Of a stretch of DNA of 64,000 nt, positions 42,280-55,071 are shown in pieces. Position numbers and translations under genes: made by a program. Origin of the DNA: Bradyrhizobium sp. U87765 SZCCT0048 (GTDB lineage Bacteria > Pseudomonadota > Alphaproteobacteria > Rhizobiales > Xanthobacteraceae); assembly GCF_018131225.1 (NCBI RefSeq), contig NZ_JAFCMM010000004.1:744001-808000 (forward strand), given 5' to 3'. The first letter of the stretch is position 1, and every line of letters begins with the position of its first letter. A model generated the notes under the pieces. It worked only from the letters and a program-made list of their open reading frames with translations. It was not told the DNA's origin and did no database searches.

Positions 42280-42469
42280 CGTTTCGCTCCGTGGATCATT
42301 GCTTGCGCGTCGGCGCGGGAGCCTCCCGCGTCGCGGCCGTTACCGGCGGTGCATTAAAGCAAATCATACCGCTGCGGCAAACAATGCGATGGTGCGGTCG
42401 ATGAGCCGTCTGCTCCTCCGCAGGACGACCTCGACAGTGTCCTGAAGATGATCGAGCCGTGAGGCGATC

Positions 42470-42500
42470 GGCCGGCCGGTGAACGGTTCACCGGCCGGCC
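42470..42500 (-). terminator. Hairpin terminator candidate after the MATE gene
   Basis: 42470-42483 and 42487-42500 form a perfect 14-bp GC-rich stem with a three-base loop, eight bases beyond the stop of the MATE gene in the direction of transcription; CGATCG sequences flank it symmetrically. There is no U-run. Confidence 0.6.
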
Positions 42501-42507
42501 ACGATCG

Positions 42508-43857
42508 TTACACCAGCCGCTCGATCGGGCGCTTGCGCCAGACCAGCAGATAGTACCCGGCCTGCAGCACGAACATGGTGCAGAAGGTGACGGGGTAGGC
42601 CACCCACACGCCCTTGAGGCCGATGGTTCGGCTGAGGACCAGCGCGACCGGCACCTCGACCGCGGCGATGGCGAAGATCGACAGCGCCATCGGCACGAAC
42701 ACGGTGCCGCTCGCCCGCATCACACCCGAGAACACCCCCGACAGGCCGAACGCCACCGAACTCCACAGCACCACATGCAGCAGCCGCTGCGCGAGGTCGA
42801 TCACCGGCGGATTGGTGATAAACGCGCTCATGATGGTGCGCGACAGGAGATAGGCGAGCACCACGAGGCTGCCGGTGAGGACGATATTCAGCATCAGCCC
42901 GGTGCGGGTGATGAGATGCAGGCGGTCGACGTCGCCACGGCCGATCGCCTGGGCGGAGAAGATCGAGGCGGTGATCGCGATGGATATCGCCGGGAACTGG
43001 ACGTAGCTCAGCACCTGGTTGACGGCGCCATAGGCCGCGGTCGCATCCGCGCCGAAGCCGTTGACGAGGCCGAGCAGCACCACTTCCGCCAGCGCCATGG
43101 CGGCGATCTGCACCGCCGAGGGCATGCCGAGACGCACTATGGTCAGCAGCAGCCTGGGGTCGACCTTCATGCCGCGCAGGAACACGATGTCGGGCGCCAT
43201 GGCGTGCTTGCGGCCGCGCAGGTAGAGACCGTACCAGACGATGGTGCAGGTCGACGACACCAGCGAGGCGACCGCGGCGCTGGCGACGCCGAGCCGTGGC
43301 AGGCCGAGCCAGCCCTGAATCAGGGCCGGCGTGACCAGCAGGCCGATCATGGTGGAGACGCCGAGCGCGATCAGCGGCGTCACGGTATCGCCGACGCCGC
43401 GAACGATCGAGGTGGCGAGAATGAAGGCGTAGGTCGCCGGCATGATCATCATCATGATCCGGGCATAGAGGATGGCGTCCTCGATGATGTCCGGCGGCGT
43501 CGCCAGCGCCACCATCATCGGACGCGCGAACAGGCCGCCAAACACCGCGATGACAAGGCCGCCGATCAAGGCAACGCTGAACGCGGCGCCTGCCACGGTG
43601 CGCACCTTCAGGAGATCGCGTGCACCATAGGCCTGGCCGATCAGCACGGTGGCGCCGGCGCCGAGGCCGATGATGAAGGCGATGAACAGGAACAGCACGG
43701 GGAAGAACGCGGACACCGCGGCGAGCGCGTTCACGCCGATCATCTGGCCGAGATAGACATTGTTGAGGGTGCCGAACAGCGCCTGCAGGATATTGCTGAG
43801 CATCATCGGCGCGAGAAAGACGAGATAGGTCTTCCACAGAGGTGTGGGAGCGGACAT
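42508..43857 (-). CDS. MATE-family efflux transporter
   Basis: The 449-residue protein has twelve helices in two related halves. The MATE signatures are MMLSNILQALFGTLNNVYLGQ in helix 1 (split), VLIGQAYGARD at the cytoplasmic end of helix 2, and GMPSAVQIAAMALAEVVLLGL and FSAQAIGRGD in the second half. It exports cationic drugs or metabolites with H+ or Na+. The ATG at 43857 is preceded by GAGGA five bases upstream; two upstream in-frame ATGs are less likely. A strong hairpin follows the stop. Confidence 0.9.
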   Translation of the reverse strand: MSAPTPLWKTYLVFLAPMMLSNILQALFGTLNNVYLGQMIGVNALAAVSAFFPVLFLFIAFIIGLGAGATVLIGQAYGARDLLKVRTVAGAAFSVALIGGLVIAVFGGLFARPMMVALATPPDIIEDAILYARIMMMIMPATYAFILATSIVRGVGDTVTPLIALGVSTMIGLLVTPALIQGWLGLPRLGVASAAVASLVSSTCTIVWYGLYLRGRKHAMAPDIVFLRGMKVDPRLLLTIVRLGMPSAVQIAAMALAEVVLLGLVNGFGADATAAYGAVNQVLSYVQFPAISIAITASIFSAQAIGRGDVDRLHLITRTGLMLNIVLTGSLVVLAYLLSRTIMSAFITNPPVIDLAQRLLHVVLWSSVAFGLSGVFSGVMRASGTVFVPMALSIFAIAAVEVPVALVLSRTIGLKGVWVAYPVTFCTMFVLQAGYYLLVWRKRPIERLV

Positions 43858-43976
43858 GGGCATCCTCGGGCAGGAACGGGTCGAAGTCGGATCGTCTGGA
43901 GCAGCGCGGCGTCGCATGGATACGTCGCGCGGAGCGAAGCGGAAGCGGCGCGGGATTCGAGCGGGATCGAATCGTA

Positions 43977-44588
43977 TCAGCGCGTGGTGCCGGAGCTGTC
44001 GTCGTGGAGGGCCGGGGCGGCCAGGCGCCGGGCGTGATCGCGAATATCCGTCGGCCAGCCGTCCGTCAACTCAATGAAGCGTGTCCGGTTGCCGGCGAAC
44101 AGGGCGCGCATGGCGTCCTCATAGTGCGTGCGGTTGCCGGCCATCACCGAGGCAAAGCGATAGGCCGCCTCCTGGGCCTGACGCATGCGGTCTTTCGAAC
44201 CGTGCGTCTTGCGGGCCTCGTCGATCAGGCGCCGCAGCGCCACCGACGCGCCGCCCGGCTGCAGCGCCAGCCAGTCCCAGTGCCGCGGCAGCAGGGTGAT
44301 CTCCCGCGCCACGACGCCGAGCTTCGGCCGGCCCGGCCCGCGGGCCGGTTCGGCGGGGGCGGGTTCAGCCGGCTGCGGCGCGGCCGGCAGGCGCGCCAGG
44401 ACGTCGTCGAGGCTGCCGCGGAGATCGATTTCCACCGGCTGGCTGGTCTCGACATTGAACACCAGCACGCCTTCCGGACTGTCCGTGCCGATCGCCTGCT
44501 TGATGTCGCGCGCTATGTCACGCAGCACGCCTTCGGCGATGCGCCGGTCGTTGCGGAAAGCAATGCAGCTGGTGCGGGTGTCGCTCAT
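43977..44588 (-). CDS. DUF2239-family protein
   Basis: The 203-residue protein belongs to DUF2239, function unknown. Recognisable blocks are CIAFRNDRRIAEGVLRDIA at the start, the Pro/Ala-rich linker at residues 70-82, GPGRPKLGVVAREITLLPRH with an AT-hook-like GRPK, and WLALQPGGASVALRRLIDEAR. The family is known only from sequence; some members lie beside stress genes. ATG 44588 lies about four bases from the predicted transcription start of a strong promoter that contains a TTACCCGGGTAA palindrome, so the gene is probably repressor-controlled and nearly leaderless. Confidence 0.84.
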   Translation of the reverse strand: MSDTRTSCIAFRNDRRIAEGVLRDIARDIKQAIGTDSPEGVLVFNVETSQPVEIDLRGSLDDVLARLPAAPQPAEPAPAEPARGPGRPKLGVVAREITLLPRHWDWLALQPGGASVALRRLIDEARKTHGSKDRMRQAQEAAYRFASVMAGNRTHYEDAMRALFAGNRTRFIELTDGWPTDIRDHARRLAAPALHDDSSGTTR

Positions 44589-44598
44589 GGCCTGGCAT

Positions 44599-44626
44599 TT
44601 ATTACCCGGGTAAATTTAAGAGTCAA
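44599..44626 (-). promoter_or_regulatory. Promoter with TTACCCGGGTAA operator for DUF2239 gene
   Basis: On the minus strand TTGACT (44626-44621) and TAATAA (44604-44599) are spaced by 16 bases. A perfect 12-bp palindrome TTACCCGGGTAA (44602-44613) covers the spacer and part of the -10. The predicted start of transcription is about four bases before the ATG at 44588. A TetR- or MarR-type repressor is the simplest reader of such a site; no such regulator lies next to it. The divergent GST gene may be coregulated. Confidence 0.62.
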
Positions 44627-44746
44627 GCCGACCGGCATCGCGCCGCGCCATGCAAATCGTGTTGTCGATGGTGCATTCCCGGTTCCGCGCGGTCCTGATA
44701 CCAGAAGGTGGGCCGCCGTCCGGCGCGGCCAGTGGGGGAGGGCGTC

Positions 44747-45412
44747 ATGCTGACCGTGCATCATCTCAACAACTCGCGTTCGCAGCGGGTGCTGTGGCTG
44801 CTCGAGGAGCTCGGCGTGCCCTACGAGATCGTGCGCTACCAGCGCCAGCCCAACATGCTGGCGCCAAAGGAACTGCGGCAGATCCATCCGCTCGGCAAAT
44901 CGCCGGTGATCACCGACAACGGCAACACCATCGCCGAATCCGGCGCGATCCTTACCTATCTCGTCGAGACCTATGGCAACGGCCGGCTGATCCCGCCGCC
45001 GGGCACGCCGGAGCGGCTGCGCTACACCTACTGGCTGCATTATGCCGAAGGCTCGGCGATGTTTCCGCTGCTTCTGAAGCTGATCTTCGGTCTGCTGCCG
45101 AAGCGCGTGCCGGCGCTGATCCGCCCCGTCGCGCGGATGATCGCGGGTGGCGCCATGACGACCATGATCGACCCGCAGCTCCGGCAGCACATGGCGTTCT
45201 GGGAAGGCGAGCTGGCGAAATCCGAATGGTTCGCCGGCAACGACTTCACGGCGGCCGACATCCAGATGAGCTTTCCGCTGGAAGCGGCCTCCGCGCGCGG
45301 TGGGCTGGAGAACGGCCACCCGAAGGCGATCGCGTTCCTGTCGCGTATCCACGCCCGCCCGGCCTATCAACGCGCGCTGGAGAAGGGCGGGCCGTACGAG
45401 GTCGGGCGATAG
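44747..45412 (+). CDS. Glutathione S-transferase
   Basis: The 221-residue protein has an N-terminal thioredoxin-like domain with HLNNSRSQRVLWLLEELG (Ser/Asn at the glutathione thiol site), IHPLGKSPVITDNG (cis-Pro) and TIAESGAILTYLVE (gamma-glutamyl contact). A helical C-terminal domain with WFAGNDFTAADIQMSF (N-capping box) follows. ATG 44747 has GGGGGAGGG just upstream. It is divergent from DUF2239 across the palindromic operator, so both may respond to the same electrophile or stress. Confidence 0.9.
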   Translation: MLTVHHLNNSRSQRVLWLLEELGVPYEIVRYQRQPNMLAPKELRQIHPLGKSPVITDNGNTIAESGAILTYLVETYGNGRLIPPPGTPERLRYTYWLHYAEGSAMFPLLLKLIFGLLPKRVPALIRPVARMIAGGAMTTMIDPQLRQHMAFWEGELAKSEWFAGNDFTAADIQMSFPLEAASARGGLENGHPKAIAFLSRIHARPAYQRALEKGGPYEVGR

Positions 45413-45521
45413 AGAGAACAGATCTCGCTTGCTCTCGAAGCGCGGCGGAGCGGATGGCCTTTGAGGCCGGGTTTGATGGTTGCGGTCGTTATGACGGGCC
45501 CGCGACGTGTCCGCATTGTCT

Positions 45522-45665
45522 GCGTGATCACCGGGCTGACGCCAACGGGTCCGCGCGAAGCGCGGCCCGGTGACAGGCTCCGCGTCGAGACCCGGTGATC
45601 CAGCTTGAAACCTGCCAGCCAGGCCGCGAGCAAGCTGGATTGGCAGGGCGAGCCCGGCAATGACG
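45522..45665. repeat. Palindromic intergenic repeat, family B (copy 4, extended)
   Basis: CGTGATCACCGGGCTGACGC, GGTCCGCGCGAAGCGCGG, GAGACCCGGTGATCCAGCTTG, and CAAGCTGGATTGGCAGGGC followed by GCCCGGCAATGACG. It is about 35 bases longer than the other copies because of an extra CCGGTGACAGGCTCCGCG segment. It occupies the 331-base gap between GST and gamma-glutamyltransferase; the remainder shows nothing recognisable. Confidence 0.75.
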
Positions 45666-45743
45666 CGGTGGGAGTGGCTGGCGCCGAGGGCTGCCGGACA
45701 GCTGGCCGGCGAGTTCAATCATCATACAGAAGACATCACGCCC

Positions 45744-47495
<1,752 letters not shown>

Positions 47496-47628
47496 TGTCT
47501 CAACTCCTGCAGCTTTTCTCGTCACGGGACGTCGTCAACCCTATGGTAAGACATCCGATGGCGAATCGATATCGGTCGCACGGCATTCGGGCCATGCGGT
47601 CGCCCAATCGACGAACGGAATCGCGCTG

Positions 47629-49041
47629 ATGACCCCTCCCTCCGTCGCTCTCGACAGCAGCCCCGAGGCGCCGCGGCGCTATCCATCCTGGCCCGCAGTG
47701 GTGAGCTGGATCTTCTTCGACTGGGCTGCGCAGCCCTATTTCACCCTGATCACGACTTTCGTGTTCGCGCCCTATTTCGCCACCAATGTGGCGGCCGATC
47801 CGGCAACGGGGCAGTCGCTGTGGGGGTATGCCACGGCGTCGGCAGGGCTGATCATCGCGCTGATGTCGCCGGTGCTCGGCGCGATCGCCGACGCCAGCGG
47901 CCGCCGCAAGCCATGGATCGCCGCCTTTGGGGCGCTGCTGGTGATCGGCGCCTCGATCATGTGGATCGGCAAGCCGGGCGACCAGGCGGCGATCCTGCCG
48001 CTGCTGATCGCGTTCGGCATCGCCACCATCGGCGTCGAGTTCGCCACCGTGTTCAACAATGCGATGATGCCGACGCTGGTGCCGCCGGAGCGGATCGGCC
48101 GCCTCTCCGGCACCGGCTGGGCGACCGGCTACATCGGTGGCATCCTCAGCCTGATCCTGGTGCTCGGTTTCCTCGCTGCCGATCCCGGCACGGGGCGCAC
48201 CTTGTTCGGCTTCACGCCGCTGTTCGGCCTCAATGCGGCAATGCATGAGGGCGATCGCATCACCGGGCCGCTCACCGGACTGTGGTTCGTGATCTTCGTG
48301 CTGCCGATGTTTCTGTTCACGCCGGACTACGAAGCGCGCCTGCCGGTGCGCCGCGCCGTACGCCAGGGGCTGCGCGAGTTGCGCCAGACGCTCGCGAGCC
48401 TGCCGAACAACCGCCAGATGGCGACGTTCCTGATCGCGAACATGGTCTACACCGATGCGCTGGTGGCGCTGTTCGCGTTCGGCGGCATCTATGCCGCGGG
48501 CACGTTCGGCTGGCACACCATCCAGATCGGCGTGTTCGGCATCCTGCTGGCGATTTCCGGTACGTTTGGCGCATGGCTCGGCGGCAAGCTCGACGACCGC
48601 ATCGGGCCGAAGAAAGTCATCACGGGCAGCATGCTGCTGCTGCTGCTCGCCATCGCGGTGATCCTGTCGATGGACCGCGATCGCCTGTTCTTCGTCGTCG
48701 AGGTCACGCCGCCGGTGCCGGGCGGACCACTGTTCGCGGCGCCGGCCGAGAAGGCGTACATCGTGCTCGGCGCGCTGATCGGCGCGGCGGCCGGGCCGCT
48801 GCAGGCGGCCTCGCGCACGCTTCTCATCCGCCTCGCGCCGCCCGATCGCATTACCCAGTATTTCGGGCTGTTCGCGCTGTCGGGCAAGGTGACATCGTTC
48901 ATGGCGCCGCTCGCGGTCAGCCTCGTCACCGCGATCACCATGAGCCAGAAGGCGGGCATGACCGTGCTGGTGGTGTTCTTTCTCGCCGGCCTCGTGTTGC
49001 TGTCGCGGGTGCGTGACCCGCACGCACGGCGGCCCGGCTAG
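47629..49041 (+). CDS. MFS transporter, UMF1/Atg22-like family
   Basis: The 470-residue, twelve-helix carrier has VSWIFFDWAAQPYFTLITTF in helix 1, the signature of the Vacuole effluxer Atg22-like/UMF1 group (FDWANSxYxxxI), then GAIADASGRRKPWIAAFGAL as motif A and NNRQMATFLIANMVYTDAL in the second half. It may export amino acids or peptides, which would fit the divergent gamma-glutamyltransferase, but this is inference. ATG 47629 begins the natural N-terminus; the ribosome site is weak. It converges with and overlaps the AraC gene by four bases. Confidence 0.85.
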   Translation: MTPPSVALDSSPEAPRRYPSWPAVVSWIFFDWAAQPYFTLITTFVFAPYFATNVAADPATGQSLWGYATASAGLIIALMSPVLGAIADASGRRKPWIAAFGALLVIGASIMWIGKPGDQAAILPLLIAFGIATIGVEFATVFNNAMMPTLVPPERIGRLSGTGWATGYIGGILSLILVLGFLAADPGTGRTLFGFTPLFGLNAAMHEGDRITGPLTGLWFVIFVLPMFLFTPDYEARLPVRRAVRQGLRELRQTLASLPNNRQMATFLIANMVYTDALVALFAFGGIYAAGTFGWHTIQIGVFGILLAISGTFGAWLGGKLDDRIGPKKVITGSMLLLLLAIAVILSMDRDRLFFVVEVTPPVPGGPLFAAPAEKAYIVLGALIGAAAGPLQAASRTLLIRLAPPDRITQYFGLFALSGKVTSFMAPLAVSLVTAITMSQKAGMTVLVVFFLAGLVLLSRVRDPHARRPG

Positions 49042-49868
49042 CGCGCAAGCGGAAGCCAGATCTCGATGGCGCCGGTTCCGGTCGCCGGATCGAAGCGCTC
49101 GTCGTAGCGCTCGAAGTCGGGGGCGTCCGCGACCTCGTGGCCGGAGGCCGGCAGCCAGCGGGTCCAGATCGTCCGCATGGCGCCGCGCATCGTTGCGACG
49201 TGATGATGGGTGAATACGGCGTAGCGCCGTGCAGGGATGCGCACCCGGCCGAAATCCTCGGGCACGTCGTCAAAGCTCGTGACTTCGACGCCGGCGACAT
49301 AGTCGAAGTTGCCGCTGCCGTCGCTGTTGCAGCAGACGCCATAGGTGATCATCCCGACCTGTCCCGGCATGTGGCCGATATGCGGAATGAAGCGCTGCCA
49401 CTGCGCCGGGATGCCGTGATTGGTCTCGAAGCGGTAGCGCTCGCCGAGGCCGGCGACGAGCAGTGCGCCATGACTCTCGAAACGCGGGGGCGCCAGTTCG
49501 ATGAAGGCAGGTTCGCCCATTCTGATCGGCTCCACGAGTGTCAGGGCCTCGATGTTGCGTCGCGTGCGGACGGCTTCGGGCGTCAGGGCGAACTGTTCAC
49601 GGAACGCGCGCGTGAAGGCCTCGTGCGAGCCATAGCCGGCGTCGAGTGCGACGGTGAGAATATCGGGCGCGCCGTCCGCGAGCTGTCGCGCCGCGAGCGT
49701 CAGCCGGCGCGCGCGGACGTATCGCATCACCGATCGTCCGGTGGCTTCACCGAAGGCGCGGCACAGGTGATAGCGCGAGACGCCGGCGAAGTGCGCGATC
49801 TCCGCGAGGGTCGCGCCGCACTCGACCCTGCTCTCGATGAACCACAGGGCCCGGGCGACCGGCGTCAT
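49038..49868 (-). CDS. AraC-family regulator with GyrI-like effector domain
   Basis: The 276-residue protein has an N-terminal AraC DNA-binding domain (ATLAEIAHFAGVSRYHLCRA, ALDAGYGSHEAFTRAFREQF) followed by a GyrI-like small-molecule-binding domain of about 150 residues (RMGEPAFIELAPPRFESHGA, YGVCCNSDGSGNFDYVAGVE, RYAVFTHHHVATM), the Rob/SoxS-GyrI layout that senses drugs. The usual target would be a nearby efflux gene; the convergent MFS gene is the nearest, although no shared promoter exists. The first 10 residues are short, so ATG 49868 is natural. Confidence 0.87.
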   Translation of the reverse strand: MTPVARALWFIESRVECGATLAEIAHFAGVSRYHLCRAFGEATGRSVMRYVRARRLTLAARQLADGAPDILTVALDAGYGSHEAFTRAFREQFALTPEAVRTRRNIEALTLVEPIRMGEPAFIELAPPRFESHGALLVAGLGERYRFETNHGIPAQWQRFIPHIGHMPGQVGMITYGVCCNSDGSGNFDYVAGVEVTSFDDVPEDFGRVRIPARRYAVFTHHHVATMRGAMRTIWTRWLPASGHEVADAPDFERYDERFDPATGTGAIEIWLPLAR

Positions 49869-49959
49869 GTCAGGCTCCGCTGCATGGTCCGCACTCTAGC
49901 AGCGGCCCGCAGCGGTGACTTGATCAGAATTGCGCCGGCCTGCGCCAGCGCTGTCCGCC

Positions 49960-51552
<1,593 letters not shown>

Positions 51553-51670
51553 GGCGTCAAATCCAGCGGCTGGGAAGCCCGCCGGGTAGCACGATTTGAG
51601 GGGGTACGAAACCGCCGGGGCCGGACTTTCTTAAGGCATTTTCGGCAGGGGCCGGCGGCTGGCGCCGGAG

Positions 51671-53455
51671 CTAAAGCGGCAGTTCGGGCTCGTGGCGGGC
51701 GCTGCGCCGGGCATTGGTCACCGCGGCGGAGGCCGCCGAGCGCATCAGGGTCCAGCGGATGCTGGCGGCCTGGCGCGCTGTCTGGCGGATGACGATCTGG
51801 ACGGTGCGCCGCGGGCCGTCGGTGCCGGCCAGGAACACGCTGTCCTCGAGCTCGACCCGGTCGTCGAGGGCCTCGAAGGTCCACACGTCCCGGTTGGGCA
51901 AGACCAGCATCACACCTCGGGCGTCGCTGAGGCGGCTCGCCTTGACCGACGGGTGGAGATGGAAGCGCAGGGCAAAATCGTCGGTGCCGGCCTTGATGCG
52001 GCCGGTGGCGACCAGGGTGTCCTCGCCGTCCAGCCGGGTTCCATCGGCCGCCAGCATCAGCACGCGCCGGTGCACCATGCCGAACTGGGGCACATAGCCG
52101 TCATGGGAGGTGGTGAGCAGCGTGCCGTTGGCCATGGCCTCGCGCTCGACCTCGACGGTGCGCGGGCCGCGGGTGATCGGCGCGCCCTGCAGCAGCCGCT
52201 TCATGGCGCCGAGTTCGACGAACTGGCACGACGAGGTCTCGTGATAGGTCAGGGTCGAATGCGCCGGCGTGCCGCGTGCGAAGGTCCGCCAGTTGTCGCG
52301 GCCAGTCGGGGGCATGCCGCAGTTGGTGAGGACGCGGCTGGTGCCGACCGACAGCTCGAACGACAGGCAGCCGGCATGGGCATCGTGGCTCACGGTCGCC
52401 GGCGGCGGTGCGCCGGTGTCCATGATCAGCGTCACCGGCCCGGCCTCGAGGCGCTGGAAGCCGGTGTGCGGCATGCTGGCCATCGGCACGCCATGGGTGT
52501 CGTCATAGGCCAGCAGCGTCGCCACCTGGTCTGTCGGCGTGTGGCTCATGCCGTTGAACAGCGCGAAGCTGCCGTCACCATGGCGGAAGAACCGCAGCAT
52601 CGGCATCATGCGGTCGATGGCGTTGAGCAGCGGTGGCGGCGGCGGGATGTTGCGCGCCGCAAAGGTCTGCCGCAGCGGCAGCAGGTCGAGCAGGATTTCG
52701 ATCAGCGCACCGGGATTACGCGAGATATGGCCGCCGTCCGGCAGGATCTGGCGCTGCAACTCGTCCGACAGCTTGCGCGTGATGGCGCGGATCTGGCGGC
52801 CCTGGTTGGCCAGGCACAGCGCCGCGTAGCACAGCGCGATCTGCACCTGCAGCCGCGGCAGACCATCGGCGATGTCGATCATCGCATAGCGCAGGTAGCG
52901 GATTTCGCGGGTCAGGCCGCGCAGGTAGCGGCGGTAGAACTTGCTGTCGGTGTCGGACAGGACCAGCGGCGCCTGCGACAGCAGCGAGATGACACGCCGT
53001 GCCAGCACGTCGGCGCGCCAGCCGACGCCGCGGCCCTTGCCCTGGTGGGTGAACCAGTCCTCGATCAGCGAGCGGGCGTTGGCGCGGGTCAGCGCCGAAT
53101 CGGCCGCGCGCAGGTGGCGCAGCCAGCCGAAGCCGAGCAGCGCCGCCTCCCAATCCTCGGATGGCGGTTCCAGTTCGAAGATCGAGCGGCCGTGGCAGGT
53201 GACGATCTTGCCGGCGAAGACGAATCGCCCGGCATAGATTTCGGCGGCGCGGGTCGAATCGGTGGTGCGCAGATCCTGCGGGGCGATGATCAGCCGGTCG
53301 GTGCGCGACGGCAGCAGGCTCGACAGCGCAACCGAGCCGCCACCGACGCGCGCCGCTGTCTTCCTGGCGAAGCGGCCAAGCAGAAGCGTCGAGATTCGTC
53401 GTCGTTGAGCGGCCGACACGCGCACCTTTGACTTTGGCGTAGAATCGTTGCGCAC
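51671..53455 (-). CDS. Heparinase II/III-family protein
   Basis: The roughly 594-residue protein has an N-terminal alpha/alpha toroid of about 300 residues with DWFTHQGKGRGVGWRADVLARR (split) and LPDGGHISRNPGALIEILLD. A C-terminal beta-sandwich (DAHAGCLSFELSVGTSRVL, TLTYHETSSCQF) is that of heparinase II/III lyases. There is no signal peptide, so the alphaproteobacterial group may act on an intracellular or envelope polysaccharide; the substrate is unknown. The start is uncertain: GTGs at 53485, 53455, 53425 and 53419 are all in frame without a clear ribosome site. It is flanked by purH and rsmB on the same strand. Confidence 0.85.
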   Translation of the reverse strand: MRNDSTPKSKVRVSAAQRRRISTLLLGRFARKTAARVGGGSVALSSLLPSRTDRLIIAPQDLRTTDSTRAAEIYAGRFVFAGKIVTCHGRSIFELEPPSEDWEAALLGFGWLRHLRAADSALTRANARSLIEDWFTHQGKGRGVGWRADVLARRVISLLSQAPLVLSDTDSKFYRRYLRGLTREIRYLRYAMIDIADGLPRLQVQIALCYAALCLANQGRQIRAITRKLSDELQRQILPDGGHISRNPGALIEILLDLLPLRQTFAARNIPPPPPLLNAIDRMMPMLRFFRHGDGSFALFNGMSHTPTDQVATLLAYDDTHGVPMASMPHTGFQRLEAGPVTLIMDTGAPPPATVSHDAHAGCLSFELSVGTSRVLTNCGMPPTGRDNWRTFARGTPAHSTLTYHETSSCQFVELGAMKRLLQGAPITRGPRTVEVEREAMANGTLLTTSHDGYVPQFGMVHRRVLMLAADGTRLDGEDTLVATGRIKAGTDDFALRFHLHPSVKASRLSDARGVMLVLPNRDVWTFEALDDRVELEDSVFLAGTDGPRRTVQIVIRQTARQAASIRWTLMRSAASAAVTNARRSARHEPELPL

Positions 53456-53562
53456 CCTTTTAGTCTGGAAATGCGCCGAGCACACCCTACCGGACAGACC
53501 CTAACAAAGCCCGACAGCCGCCCGGCAGGCGGCGGGGGGTGCATCTGATTCGATAGCAGGCC

Positions 53563-54903
53563 TCAGGCCTTGACCAGGCGGGCGGCGTAGAAGCCGTCGA
53601 GTCCGGCGAGACGCGGATCAGGGTTGGGCAGGTGACAGGGCAGCGTGCGGATGTCGCCTTGCGCATTGATGATGTCGGCAAGGCCGCCGACTTCGGCGGG
53701 ATCGACCGGCACGCGGCGCATGGTGCTGTCGGAGGCGAGCAGTGCTTCGACCGCCTGCTCGCCTTCCTCCGGCTCCAGCGAGCAAGTGCAATAGACCAGC
53801 GTGCCGCCGGGCTTGAGCAGGGCCGCAGCCTTTTGCAGCAGCCGCCGTTGCAGCGCCGCAAGCGCGTTGATGTCGGCCTCGTGCTTCAGCCAGGCGACGT
53901 CCGGATGGCGGCGGATCGTGCCTGTCGCCGCGCAAGGCGCATCGACCAGCACGCCGTCGAACGATTCGCCGGGCCATTCGGTGGCGTCGGCCACCACTGT
54001 CTCCGCGTGCAGCGACAGGCGGGTGAGATTGTCCTGCAATCGTGCGATGCGGCCGGGCGAGCGGTCGACCGCGGTGACGCGGGCGCCGGCATGGGCGAGC
54101 TGGGCGGTCTTGCCGCCGGGCGCGGCGCAGAGATCGGCGATCGCCTTGCCGTCGACATCGCCGAACAGCGTTGCCGGCAGCGCGGCGGCCGCGTCCTGCA
54201 CCCACCACGCGCCGTCGCTGAAGCCGGGCAGCATGGTGATCGGGCCCTGCAGCAGCGTGCGCACGGTTCCGGTCGGCAGCGCCTCGCCGTGCAGCCGCGT
54301 CGCCCATTGCGCGGCGTTGGCCTTCACGGTGAGATCGAGCGGCGGCTCATGGCCGATGGCGCGGGCGATTTCACGCGCGGTGCTTTCGCCATAGTGCGCG
54401 ATCCAGCGTGCCATCAGCCACGGCGGCACGTCGAGCGACTGCGCCTCGACCTCGCGAATCAGCGGTTCGGCCTCGCGCGCGCAGCGGCGCAGCACAGCGT
54501 TGACGAGGCCGGCGTATTTGGATGCGCGACGGTCGGCCTGCACGAGTCGCACCGACAAGTCGACCGCGGCGTGATCGGGTACATCCATCCAGAGAATCTG
54601 CGCCGCACCGATCAGCAGCGCGCTCTGCGCCCGCGGGGCGTCGGCCGGCAGGCCCTTGTCGAGCAGGCGCGACAGCACGTGGCGCAGCGTGCCGAGCCGC
54701 CGCAGGATGGTCGCGACAAGGCGGCGCATCAGCGCGCGGTCACGGTCCGACAGCGTCTTGAGGGCGGGATGCGCGGCCGCGCCGTCGAGCTGGTCGTCGA
54801 GCGTGCGGCGCTTGTGCAGCACGCCATCGAGTATGTCCGCGGCGATCCGGCGCGTGGCGAGGCCTGGAACCTCGGTGGGCGGAGCGAATCGCGAAGGCTT
54901 CAT
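53563..54903 (-). CDS. rsmB: 16S rRNA m5C methyltransferase, RsmB/NOP family
   Basis: The 446-residue protein has an N-terminal NusB-like RNA-binding domain (RRIAADILDGVLHKRRTLDD, DHAAVDLSVRLVQADRRASKY) and a C-terminal class I methyltransferase. That domain has IADLCAAPGGKTAQLAHAGA (SAM), DAPCAATGTIRRHPD with the Cys for product release and VYCTCSLEPEEGEQ with the nucleophilic Cys. It methylates a cytosine of 16S rRNA (C967 in E. coli). ATG 54903 is the likely start, with no strong Shine-Dalgarno. It opens the purH-containing run and is divergent from the DUF1674 gene. Confidence 0.9.
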   Translation of the reverse strand: MKPSRFAPPTEVPGLATRRIAADILDGVLHKRRTLDDQLDGAAAHPALKTLSDRDRALMRRLVATILRRLGTLRHVLSRLLDKGLPADAPRAQSALLIGAAQILWMDVPDHAAVDLSVRLVQADRRASKYAGLVNAVLRRCAREAEPLIREVEAQSLDVPPWLMARWIAHYGESTAREIARAIGHEPPLDLTVKANAAQWATRLHGEALPTGTVRTLLQGPITMLPGFSDGAWWVQDAAAALPATLFGDVDGKAIADLCAAPGGKTAQLAHAGARVTAVDRSPGRIARLQDNLTRLSLHAETVVADATEWPGESFDGVLVDAPCAATGTIRRHPDVAWLKHEADINALAALQRRLLQKAAALLKPGGTLVYCTCSLEPEEGEQAVEALLASDSTMRRVPVDPAEVGGLADIINAQGDIRTLPCHLPNPDPRLAGLDGFYAARLVKA

Positions 54904-55071
54904 GGACAACGGGCATTACTCGAGCTGAGAGGAGCGGCAGGTGGCGGGACCACCAACGTGACATGTGAATATGCCAAATGTAAGAAGCGCCTTCACGCCA
55001 TCACAATCACACACCAGATGATAGTGTCAGACCGTGCTGGTGTGGATCTGGCGCGCGACGGGAGCCTTTCG

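Noticed and set aside
51692..53431. 579-codon plus-strand open frame over the heparinase gene
   Set aside because: Antisense shadow with Gln/Arg/His-rich composition and no recognisable fold.
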